Assembly (NCBI GenBank): GCA_016196825.1
Contig: JACPWY010000007.1
Span: forward strand, 128,468-192,467
From: Deltaproteobacteria bacterium
GTDB lineage: Bacteria > Bdellovibrionota > FAC87 > UBA2466
DNA: 64,000 nt
Direction: 5' to 3'
Part shown: piece by piece, positions 34,107 to 41,909 of the stretch
Layout of the letters: each line of letters begins with the position of its first letter
How positions within the stretch are numbered: position 1 is the stretch's first letter
The notes under the pieces: model-generated
Seen by the model: only the letters and a program-made list of their open reading frames with translations
Database searches by the model: none
Told to the model about the DNA's origin: nothing
Program-made: the position numbers and the translations under genes

Positions 34107-34285
34107 TAGAGCCTATCCCAAAAACCCTTCTACTCGGTGCGGCCAAAATGACCTGCCTCTTCGTCCTCCGCGTTCGGCTCCTCGACGTGCCCAGAGGGCA
34201 CGCCTCCGGGGCCTCTCTTGTGCGTCCTCGATCCAGGTCATTTTGGCTCGCCCCTCCCAACGAAGGGTTTTTGGGATAGGCTCTA
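34107..34285. repeat. nested palindrome E5
   Basis: Outer arms 34107-34130 and 34262-34285 are perfectly complementary over 24 bases; an inner stem 34142-34155/34234-34247 is perfect over 14. The apical module is GGCTCC (34176-34181), TCGA (34182-34185), hairpin CGTGCCC-AGA-GGGCACG (34186-34202), CCTCC (34203-34207), GGGGCC (34208-34213). The frame aligns with E2 in the other orientation, but E5 holds ~45 extra apical bases. It sits between the convergent HiPIP and small-peptide genes. Confidence 0.9.
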
Positions 34286-34396
34286 GTGGTGCCGCCGACG
34301 CTTCTTTTTCTTGCGCTTGTGGCGGGCGACATCGTTTTCGGCGAAAACGGTGATGGCGAAGGCCAGTAGGCCGATTGTCATGAGCGACTTTATCAA
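34283..34396 (-). CDS. very small secreted basic peptide
   Basis: 37 residues from TTG 34396, with GAGGGGG six bases upstream; the first ATG is at 34381 (32 residues). A signal peptide (MIKSLMTIGLLAFAITVFA) is followed by a mature tail of only ~17 residues ending in RHKRKKKRRRHH. Its TAG stop lies in the outermost bases of E5. Such a strongly cationic exported peptide could bind DNA, LPS or membranes. It is easy to miss because of its size; the coding call rests on the ribosome site, signal peptide and composition. Confidence 0.5.
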   Translation of the reverse strand: MIKSLMTIGLLAFAITVFAENDVARHKRKKKKRRRHH

Positions 34397-34497
34397 TTTG
34401 CCCCCTCGTAATGAAAAATAATCATGCCTGAACGCGTACGGGTTGGGAAGTCACACTTTCGCAACAAAGTGATCCTATTCTCGGGAGTGAGGTGAAC

Positions 34498-34905
34498 ATG
34501 AAAACAAGAATCATTACGCTCGTTGCTCTGATCTCAAGCCCGCTGCTTTTCGCCGCCGGCCATCCGTGTCAAGAAGATATACAGCGTTTTTGCCCGGAGG
34601 CGGCGACCTTAGGAGAGGTGGCGGCGTGTATAAAGAAGAGTTCCAATTTGAGTGCAGGCTGTCAGCAGGTCGTCGGTCTCGTCAAGTCCCAGGCTCGTCC
34701 TCTGATCATCGCCTGCTTCGGCGATTTCCAGGAGCACTGCGCTCAGGTCGAGGGTGGGAAAGGCGAGCGCCTTCTCTGTATGCTTGATCACAGCGCCGCA
34801 TTTTCTTCGAGTTGCCAGTCCGCGATTGCGAGCGCGCAGTTCGCCGCGCATCAAATCGGCTTGACCGCCAGTAACGTCAAGGCATGGAAGGTGCCCCGTG
34901 AATAA
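34498..34905 (+). CDS. secreted Cys-rich repeat protein
   Basis: 135 residues from ATG 34498 (GGAGTGAGGTG just upstream), with a signal peptide (MKTRIITLVALISSPLLFAAG). Two copies of a cysteine-rich unit: CQEDIQRFCP...VAACIKK...LSAGC and CFGDFQEHCA...LLCMLDH...FSSSC. This matches the GLG1-type Cys-rich repeat found in exported bacterial proteins of unknown role; each unit would form two disulphides. The end overlaps the hydroxylase GTG by eight bases, so the pair is likely co-transcribed. Confidence 0.75.
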   Translation: MKTRIITLVALISSPLLFAAGHPCQEDIQRFCPEAATLGEVAACIKKSSNLSAGCQQVVGLVKSQARPLIIACFGDFQEHCAQVEGGKGERLLCMLDHSAAFSSSCQSAIASAQFAAHQIGLTASNVKAWKVPRE

Positions 34906-35800
34906 CCTCACGAAAGATTTGGGACTCAAGGTCCTGCCGGTCGTGATTGTCGCCATCACAGCGGAGGTCTTGTACCTCCGTGCGCGACGGGGCACCTTTC
35001 CTTTCCCTGAGTTGTTCTGTTCGTTCGTGATTGCAGCGGGCCAGCGTCTCATCGGATTGCTCACTCACGGTTTGACGTTAGCCATTCTTCTCTTTGTCTA
35101 TGGCCATCGCCTCTTCACGATCGAGATGAAGACACCGCTCCACTATTTCGGGCTCTTTCTCGTCGTGGAGTTTGTCTACTATTGGTTTCACCGTTTGAGT
35201 CACGAGGTGCGTTGGTTGTGGGCGACTCATTCAGTTCACCACTCGGCCACCCATTTGAATCTGAGTGCCAGTTACCGACTGGGATGGACTTCATTCATTT
35301 CAGGCGCGTGGGTTTTTTGGCTCGCTCTGGTGTGGTTGGGAGTGCATCCTCTTCCCATTCTTGCCCTGATGGGAATTAACCTGGCCTATCAATTCTGGCT
35401 TCACACGGAGACGGTGCCGCCTCTCAGAGGGCTCGAGTATCTCTTGAACACCCCGTCGCTTCACCGAGTTCACCATGCGAGTAATCCCGAGTACCTGGAT
35501 CGGAACTACGGCGGAGTGCTCATGATTTATGATCTGATCTTTGGCACGTTCAAAAGCGAACGGGGGGACATTTCAATTCGGTATGGATTGGCGGGCGTTC
35601 GCACCTCTCTCAACCCCATTCGGATTGCGTTTCAGGAGTGGGTCTGGATTGGGCGTGATCTTTGGAAAGCTCGGACTCTCTCGGCCCAGGTTCACGCCGC
35701 TTTCGGTCACCCTCGCTCGGCCCTGGATTATGAAGATTGTGATGCCATCGACTTGCCGCAGGGCTTACGCTTTCAGAGGATATCACCGAAAAGTCGGTGA
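34898..35800 (+). CDS. fatty acid hydroxylase / sterol desaturase family membrane protein
   Basis: 300 residues from GTG 34898. Four or so membrane helices surround the di-iron histidine clusters HRLSHE, HSVHHS and LHRVHHASN with a following YGG stretch, the pattern of the fatty acid hydroxylase superfamily. These integral-membrane oxygenases hydroxylate or desaturate lipids or sterol-like compounds; the substrate is unknown. An alkylglycerol monooxygenase-like role is one option. No other lipid-modifying gene is adjacent. Confidence 0.85.
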   Translation: MNNLTKDLGLKVLPVVIVAITAEVLYLRARRGTFPFPELFCSFVIAAGQRLIGLLTHGLTLAILLFVYGHRLFTIEMKTPLHYFGLFLVVEFVYYWFHRLSHEVRWLWATHSVHHSATHLNLSASYRLGWTSFISGAWVFWLALVWLGVHPLPILALMGINLAYQFWLHTETVPPLRGLEYLLNTPSLHRVHHASNPEYLDRNYGGVLMIYDLIFGTFKSERGDISIRYGLAGVRTSLNPIRIAFQEWVWIGRDLWKARTLSAQVHAAFGHPRSALDYEDCDAIDLPQGLRFQRISPKSR

Positions 35801-35824
35801 GATTCCATTTCGTTTGGAGGTGCC

Positions 35825-36487
35825 ATGAGCTCTCAGATCTTGGTGGTGGAGGACGATCCTGGGATCGCCTATGGCCTCATTTTGGCGTTGAAACTCGCGG
35901 GTTACTTGCCGATGCACGCAAAACAGCTGCGCGAGGCCAATGCGCTGCTTGAGCAGCTCAAGCCCGATCTCGTGATCCTTGATATCAACCTTCCTGATGG
36001 TTCCGGTTTTGATTTCTGCCAAACACTATTGCAGAGCTATCCGAGGGTTCCCGTGATCATGTTAACGGCCAGAACGGATGAAGAGTCGGCCGTGAAGGGG
36101 CTCAACCTCGGAGCGGTTGACTACATTCGAAAGCCGTCGGGTACGCGTGAAATCTTGGCACGAGTGGACCGGTTCCTGGGTGGGGCGAAGGTGTTGAGGT
36201 TCGGTCCCATCGATGTGAAGCCGCAGAGCCATGGGGTGACTATTAATGGCAAGGCCGTCGATTTTCCTAAACGTGAGTTTGCCATTCTAACGCTTTTGAT
36301 GAAGCAGGCTGAGAACGTGGTGAGCCGCGAGGCGATTCTCGAAATCGTGGGGGCGGATGAAGATGTGTCCGATCGCGCTATCGACACCCATTTGAGCCGC
36401 ATCCGATCGAAGCTCAAGAAAGCAGGCGCTGAGGTGACTATCGCAGCGATCTACGGGGTGGGTTACAAGCTGACTCAGGCGAGCTAA
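35825..36487 (+). CDS. OmpR-family response regulator
   Basis: 220 residues. The receiver domain has Asp10/Asp11, phosphorylation site Asp53 (VILDINLPDG), Thr in MLTART and Lys in IRKP. A C-terminal winged helix (FPKREFAILTLLM, AIDTHLSRIRSKLKK, GVGYKL) follows. Strong GGAGG ribosome site upstream. The stop overlaps the ATG of the kinase gene by one base, making a classic two-component pair. Target genes cannot be told. Confidence 0.92.
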   Translation: MSSQILVVEDDPGIAYGLILALKLAGYLPMHAKQLREANALLEQLKPDLVILDINLPDGSGFDFCQTLLQSYPRVPVIMLTARTDEESAVKGLNLGAVDYIRKPSGTREILARVDRFLGGAKVLRFGPIDVKPQSHGVTINGKAVDFPKREFAILTLLMKQAENVVSREAILEIVGADEDVSDRAIDTHLSRIRSKLKKAGAEVTIAAIYGVGYKLTQAS

Positions 36488-37887
36488 TGGCGCGGTCACT
36501 TCTTTTCAGATTGGGTCTTGTTATTGTGACCGCTGCCGCCTCGATTGCCGTTTTGACGGTGGCCGCGTTTCGCTGGAGATACGGGCCTGTTGAGCGCGAT
36601 ATGCACCGGACAGTGACCCAGTACGTGGCTAGGGTGGTGAACAAAGTCTGTGGCGAGGGCGGTCTGGAGTCACTTCGACTCATTCAGGACGCGGGTCGTG
36701 TGGGCGAAAACTTCGCATTCCACTGGTGGGTGGTGGATCGCCAGGGCACGGTCCTTTTTCAGGCACAAGATCGCCCCCTGCCCCAGGGAGTTGGGCCGAC
36801 GATCGCCTCCGACAAGACAACCGTGACCGAACGGCTGTTTGACCACTGGATCCAGGCGGTGCCGCTTGAGAATCCACCCGGGGCATTTCTTGTTGTGGAA
36901 CGCGAAGGCAGCATGATGGGGCCTGGACGGAGCTTCATTAGAGCCCTCATTCTTTTCACGCTTCTCACGACGATAGGAACGATCGCTGTTACGGTCTTTT
37001 CGATCGTGTTTTACCTGCGCTTGAGGGGCTCAGAGGCGCGCAGAGTGCTGACCGAAATCCAGTCGGGGAGGCTGTCGGCCCGCTTTCCCCTTCATCCCGA
37101 GGATGGGCCGGGTGGGATAGTGAGTCAGTTTAATTCCATGGCGGGCGAGATTGAACGTCTTGTGTTAGCCGTGAAGAGAAATGAGCACTTGAAGAAGGAT
37201 CTCCTGGCTGAATTGGGTCACGACCTTCGCACGCCACTGGCCAGTATCCAAAACCTTCTTGAAGTTTTACATGATCACGATGAGCGATTGTCGTCGATTG
37301 AACGGAGAGAACACCTCAACGTCTGTTTGGCGGAATTTGCCTATATCAAGAAGCTCCTTGAGGACCTCCTTTTCGTCTCTAAGATGAATGAAGCTCGCTA
37401 CAAGGCGAATGCAGTTCCAGTAAAGTTGGGAGAGCTTGTTGCGCTTGAGATCGATCAGCTCAAGCGTTCCGGCGGTGGGGAGAAACTCATTTGGAATATG
37501 AACGAAACTTGCAGCGGGGCCGAGGTGCTGGGGGATAACAACCTTCTTCAGCGAATGATTCGAAACGTTCTTCAGAACGCGCGGCGGTTTGCCAGGAATC
37601 GCGTTGAAATTGGGCTAACGGGTGACGAGCGTTCCGGTGTTGAGCTGGTCGTTCGGGACGATGGATCTGGCTTTACCGCAGAGGGGCTTGAAAACTTCGG
37701 TAATCGGCTCAAGGCGCGCGACCTTCCCTCTCTTTTTTCTGGGGAAGTCTCAACCGGGTTGGGGTCCGTCATTGTTCAAACCATCGCGCGACTCCATGGG
37801 GCCAGTGTCACCGTGGCGAATTGGAGCGACGGAACCGGAAAAAAAAAGGGTGCGGAGGTTCGGATCGCCTTTAGGGCCGCCGCCTGA
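36487..37887 (+). CDS. sensor histidine kinase
   Basis: 466 residues. Two membrane helices (~8-26 and ~155-178) flank a periplasmic sensor of ~130 residues. A HAMP-like linker, a HisKA domain with phosphorylation site His245 (ELGHDLRTPL) and a HATPase_c domain follow: N-box NVLQNARRFA, G1 DDGSGF, G2 TGLGSVIV. It partners the preceding response regulator. The N-box lacks the second Asn found in many kinases (NARRFA rather than NAxKYS), a minor divergence. Downstream radC follows after ~120 bases. Confidence 0.9.
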   Translation: MARSLLFRLGLVIVTAAASIAVLTVAAFRWRYGPVERDMHRTVTQYVARVVNKVCGEGGLESLRLIQDAGRVGENFAFHWWVVDRQGTVLFQAQDRPLPQGVGPTIASDKTTVTERLFDHWIQAVPLENPPGAFLVVEREGSMMGPGRSFIRALILFTLLTTIGTIAVTVFSIVFYLRLRGSEARRVLTEIQSGRLSARFPLHPEDGPGGIVSQFNSMAGEIERLVLAVKRNEHLKKDLLAELGHDLRTPLASIQNLLEVLHDHDERLSSIERREHLNVCLAEFAYIKKLLEDLLFVSKMNEARYKANAVPVKLGELVALEIDQLKRSGGGEKLIWNMNETCSGAEVLGDNNLLQRMIRNVLQNARRFARNRVEIGLTGDERSGVELVVRDDGSGFTAEGLENFGNRLKARDLPSLFSGEVSTGLGSVIVQTIARLHGASVTVANWSDGTGKKKGAEVRIAFRAAA

Positions 37888-38008
37888 GGGATTCAATGGG
37901 CAACCGAGCGGTGCCAGTGCATTTTACAATCGATCGGAAGGATTTCCGGACCTGAGCTCCGAGCTTCATGCGACTTGGCTTGGCACAGGCCATGCAACAC
38001 GAAAACTC

Positions 38009-38734
38009 ATGTTGCCAAGAGAAAGGATGAGGGAGTTCGGAGTGGGCGCGCTGTCAGATGGCGAATTGCTGGCTCTGATATTGGGGACGGGGTTTCGCAC
38101 ACCCCAGGTGAAGTTGGATGCGCGAGAAATTGCAGAACAGCTGCTCGTGACCTTTGGCGGACTCGATGCTGTTGTGTCGACGCCGCCGGAGATTCTCGAG
38201 CGGGTGAGGGGACTTGGAAGTGTGAAGGCCTCTCGTCTAGTCACGATTGCGGAGATTGCCCGTAGGATTCGCGGGGGAGCGAGGACCGTCGCTATTCGCA
38301 ATGCCGACGATGCTTTCAATCTTTTTTCTGACCTCACTTTTTTGAATCGTGAGGAGCTGTGGTTGGCGCTACTGGATCAACAAAACCGTTGTTTGAAGAA
38401 AATTCAGGTTTGTGCGGGGGGATCGAATACCTGCTCGGTGAGCCCTCGCGAGGTTGTGAGACTTGGTGTGAAATATGACGGTGTGCGGTTGCTGATCGCT
38501 CACAACCATCCGTCCGGGGAGGCTCGGCCGAGTGCCGATGACATCACCTTCACAAGATTGCTCAGTCAGGCGGCGGAAACGGTCGGGGTGGAGCTCGTTG
38601 ATCACATTGTGGTCGGAAGAGGGAGAGAGTTTTTCAGCTTCAAGCGCGAGGGCTATCTCAAGGAGAAGAGCGCCTACGCCGATTTGAGCGCGAGCTTTTC
38701 ACGCGAGAGGACGGTCGTACCAATCACGAGGTAG
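38009..38734 (+). CDS. radC: RadC family JAB/MPN-domain protein
   Basis: About 241 residues. The N-terminal helix-hairpin-helix region (GVGALSDGELLALILGTG, GLGSVKASRL) precedes the JAMM metal-binding motif IAHNHPSG....SADD. The family's cellular role is unsettled despite the name, and some members are linked to mobile regions. ATG 38009 is the first usable start after the kinase stop that keeps the PRERMREFG opening; upstream codons offer no ATG, GTG or TTG in a better place. The C-terminus overlaps the convergent carbamoyltransferase by 61 bases. Confidence 0.87.
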   Translation: MLPRERMREFGVGALSDGELLALILGTGFRTPQVKLDAREIAEQLLVTFGGLDAVVSTPPEILERVRGLGSVKASRLVTIAEIARRIRGGARTVAIRNADDAFNLFSDLTFLNREELWLALLDQQNRCLKKIQVCAGGSNTCSVSPREVVRLGVKYDGVRLLIAHNHPSGEARPSADDITFTRLLSQAAETVGVELVDHIVVGRGREFFSFKREGYLKEKSAYADLSASFSRERTVVPITR

Positions 38735-40395
38735 TCCATTTCGCAGTGTGTGAAGCAGCGAATCGCATCTTCAGCGGTGCAGACGATCGGCTCGGAATCG
38801 TTGAACGAGGTATTAATGATGAGCGGGACGTTGGTGATTTTTCGAAACTGCTCAATCACATTCCAGTAGAAGGGCTGAGTCTGCCTTTCGACGGACTGAA
38901 TGCGACAGGTGTCATCCACATGGACGACGGCCGGAATCTTTCCCCTCTTCGATCCTTTTACGGGGAAAACGGCCTCCATTGTAGGGGCGTAAAAGCTGTC
39001 GTCAAACCACTCCTCGCGATACTCCTCAAGCACCGAGGCGGCGAACGGTCGAAAGAGTTCCCGGTGTTTCACTCGGGCGTTCAGACGATCTCGCATGGTG
39101 CTGTTTCGGGGATCGGCCAAAATGCTTCGGCAACCCAGTGCTCGGGGGCCAAACTCCATGCGCCCTTGGAAGAGTCCAATGATCTTTTCCTGTGCCAACT
39201 CCTGGGCGATAAAGGCGGCGACCTTTTTTTCATCACCAAATTCCTTCGTGGAGAGTGAGGGGGGAGCGGAAAAGGTTTCATTTCCGGGGCCGATGAGGCC
39301 CCAGTGGTTTCCCTGCACGGAAATGGGGCGGCGAGCGGCCAGCATGGCGGCGCCTACTGCGATCCCCGCGTCTCCCGAGGCGGGGGCAACATAGACGGTC
39401 TGAAAACCTGTCTGCTGCGGAATCTTCCCGACCCAGGCGCTGTTGTGGGCACAACCGCCAGAGAGGCCAACTTTCTTAAAGCCGGTTTTGGTCTGGACAT
39501 GGCTGAGAAGGTGGTTGGCCACCTCTTCGAATCTGGCCTGGACCGACTTAGCGAGATCCCAATGCGATCGCAGCAGCGGTTCACTTGCCTTTCGGGGCGG
39601 AATGCCCACAACCTGGGTGAGGAACTGAGAATTGTAGAATGGCTTCACCACCGGCTGCCCTTTAACGATGGAGAATTCCATCGGGCGTTTCAGAATCGGA
39701 AATGCCTCGAGGTTGAGCTCAAAGTTGAATCCGTCTTTTGTGCGGATGAGCTCGCGCATTCCATCGAGAAATTTTGGGGCGCCGTAGCTGGAGAGTCCCA
39801 TGACCTTGAACTCGTCGCCAAAGTGCGGAAAGCCGAGGTATTGGGTGAGAGCTGTGTAGAAAAATCCGAGGGAGTGCGGAAAGGTGACCCGCTCTTCGAT
39901 CGAAATATCGGTTCCCTCCACAGTGCCATAAGCCGCCGAGACGAAATCGCCGAGACCGTCGAACGAGAAGAGAGCCAAGTTGTCATCGGGGCACAGCCAT
40001 CGGCTGCTGGCCATATGAGCCTGATGGTGTTCGCAGGTGAAACGTCGCGCTCGATTCAGGCCGCATTTGGCGAGGTTTTGGCTGAGTGGGTCAGATTTAG
40101 CGTCCTTTTTTCGGCCGGTCACCAACGCGGAATGCGATGCAGCGAGGGTTGCTTTCTTCCACCACTGGTTGAGAGGTTTCTTGGCTATAGCGACGGCATC
40201 AACGTCTTGAGGCGTCAGTCCGGCCTCTTTCAGGCAGTAGGCGATAGCCCGCTGCGGAAAGAGCGCGTAGTGCTTGATTCTGTTGAAACGTTCCTCTTCA
40301 GCGGCTGCGATAAGGATACCATCGCGGATGATGCACGCTGAAGAGTCCCCGTGGGAATAGCTTATTCCCAGGATATGAGCAGGCAATTTGGCCAT
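38674..40395 (-). CDS. NodU/CmcH-type carbamoyltransferase
   Basis: 573 residues from ATG 40395; a longer reading to 40479 would overlap the divergent transferase gene. The N-terminal half is the ASKHA-fold domain (LGISYSHGDSSACIIRDG, EEERFNRIKHY, CEHHQAHMASS, FSFDGLGDF). The C-terminal half holds the carbamoyl-transfer domain (QGRMEFGPRALGCRSILADPR, FRPFAASVL). These enzymes transfer a carbamoyl group from carbamoyl phosphate to sugars of glycans or secondary metabolites, as in Nod factors or cephamycin. The neighbouring WecA-type transferase and MsbA-like exporter suggest a surface glycan as acceptor. Confidence 0.9.
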   Translation of the reverse strand: MAKLPAHILGISYSHGDSSACIIRDGILIAAAEEERFNRIKHYALFPQRAIAYCLKEAGLTPQDVDAVAIAKKPLNQWWKKATLAASHSALVTGRKKDAKSDPLSQNLAKCGLNRARRFTCEHHQAHMASSRWLCPDDNLALFSFDGLGDFVSAAYGTVEGTDISIEERVTFPHSLGFFYTALTQYLGFPHFGDEFKVMGLSSYGAPKFLDGMRELIRTKDGFNFELNLEAFPILKRPMEFSIVKGQPVVKPFYNSQFLTQVVGIPPRKASEPLLRSHWDLAKSVQARFEEVANHLLSHVQTKTGFKKVGLSGGCAHNSAWVGKIPQQTGFQTVYVAPASGDAGIAVGAAMLAARRPISVQGNHWGLIGPGNETFSAPPSLSTKEFGDEKKVAAFIAQELAQEKIIGLFQGRMEFGPRALGCRSILADPRNSTMRDRLNARVKHRELFRPFAASVLEEYREEWFDDSFYAPTMEAVFPVKGSKRGKIPAVVHVDDTCRIQSVERQTQPFYWNVIEQFRKITNVPLIINTSFNDSEPIVCTAEDAIRCFTHCEMDYLVIGTTVLSREKLALKSA

Positions 40396-40462
40396 GAGTT
40401 CTTCAAGTTTACCCCCTTTTCTGCCGATAAAATAGTCGGCACCACTCACAAACCTCACCTTC

Positions 40463-41836
40463 ATGATCCCGACAATCAATCACTGGCTGGAGAACGTAGG
40501 GTTCGCCGCATTGGGGATGGCGATTGCCATTCCCTTGGTGCGACTGAACATTCGTCTGGCCCCCCGGCTGGGTTGGGTGGATTGGCCCAAGGCGCGCGGA
40601 CTCACCGAGCACCAGATTCCGATCGTCGGTCAGACCTTGGTGCTGATCACGACACTGGCGTTTGCTCTTCTCGGCCGAGTCTTTGGTGTCAGCCCGTGGC
40701 TCGTCACGACGTCTCTTGTGATGGCCATCATGGGCTACTTCGATGATTGCAAGCCCTTGCCCCCCGCCGATAAATTCTTCGTCCAGTTCTTTTGCGCGAC
40801 CAGCATGGTGCTCCTGGATCCGGATCTGCACCGCTCACTTGTAGACGCTTACGGGGCGTGGGGCGCCGTTTGTGGAGTGGTGTTTATCATCGGCCTTGTG
40901 AACGCGGTCAATTTTATCGATGGTATCGACGGTCTCGCTGGCCTGGTCATGGGAGCCGGCGCGATCGGCTTTCTCTGTCTCACCTACAACGGCGGCATTA
41001 TGGTGGGCTATACGATTTACGCTGCCCTTCTTTCGGGGGCACTGGCCGTCTTTCTCTATTTCAATGTGATTAAGCGCCAGTGTTTTATTGGGAATATCGG
41101 CAGCTATTTCTTAAGTTATGTTCTCGCTGTGATGCACCTGTCGGTCCCGGTGGCGGCGCCTGGGCCACTGTCTCGACTCTGCATCTCGGGGCTTTGTTTC
41201 ATCATCCCCATTGCAGATTCAATGATGGTCGTGCTTCTCAGGCTGTCCACCCTGCGTTCTCCATTTCAGGCGGACAAAGGGCATCTTCATCACCGTCTCA
41301 TCCAGGCAGGCCTTCCCTTGAGAACGATTCTGTTTTGCTTTGGCGTAATCGAATCGCTCGGTCTCTCTCTCGCGCTCGCCTTCTCCGGTCTCAGCACGCT
41401 CCACCCGAGCACGGTGCCGATCCTCGTGGGGCTCTCACTCGTTTCGATCTGCACGATGCTTGTGCTCATGCTGGACCGCACATCGAAGCGCCGAATCGAA
41501 ACCTATTTCCGCCGCCTCGACAGCGGCGAACCAATCTATTTTCTGAAGTACCAGGTCCGCCATGTGAATGGTCGGGTCCTCTCGAGTACGACGCTCCGCC
41601 GCCTGGAGGCGCGCATCGCCGCCGAGATCAGGGTGAACGACCTTTGCTACGTGCAGCATCCCGACAGTATTTTTGTGACACTCCAGACTCTGCCAGAGCC
41701 CCTCAAGAGCATCTCGGCTCGAATCGAAAACGTCTTCCTCCGCGAGAAGGTCAACGCCACCCTCGTTGTCGATCAGGGCGAATTTGTGAAAGTTTCCTAC
41801 CAATCCGCCAAAACCCGCCTCCGCCGCGTGCAATAG
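40463..41836 (+). CDS. WecA/TagO-type undecaprenyl-phosphate sugar-1-phosphate transferase
   Basis: 457 residues, ~10 membrane helices. Signature blocks are MGYFDD, NFIDGIDGLAG (the catalytic Asp region) and DKGHLHHRL. The enzyme starts surface-glycan synthesis by moving a HexNAc-1-phosphate to undecaprenyl phosphate. The last ~110 residues form a soluble C-terminal extension (YFLKYQVRHVNG..., RLEARIAAEIRVNDLCYV) absent from E. coli WecA. It has a mixed alpha/beta pattern and unknown role. It is divergent from the carbamoyltransferase and upstream of the exporter. Confidence 0.9.
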   Translation: MIPTINHWLENVGFAALGMAIAIPLVRLNIRLAPRLGWVDWPKARGLTEHQIPIVGQTLVLITTLAFALLGRVFGVSPWLVTTSLVMAIMGYFDDCKPLPPADKFFVQFFCATSMVLLDPDLHRSLVDAYGAWGAVCGVVFIIGLVNAVNFIDGIDGLAGLVMGAGAIGFLCLTYNGGIMVGYTIYAALLSGALAVFLYFNVIKRQCFIGNIGSYFLSYVLAVMHLSVPVAAPGPLSRLCISGLCFIIPIADSMMVVLLRLSTLRSPFQADKGHLHHRLIQAGLPLRTILFCFGVIESLGLSLALAFSGLSTLHPSTVPILVGLSLVSICTMLVLMLDRTSKRRIETYFRRLDSGEPIYFLKYQVRHVNGRVLSSTTLRRLEARIAAEIRVNDLCYVQHPDSIFVTLQTLPEPLKSISARIENVFLREKVNATLVVDQGEFVKVSYQSAKTRLRRVQ

Positions 41837-41909
41837 AAACCACTTATCAAACAGGCCTTAAGAGTGTTCTCATTTTGCCTGCCTCAGGAGATTGCTATAG
41901 GCTGCGGGA

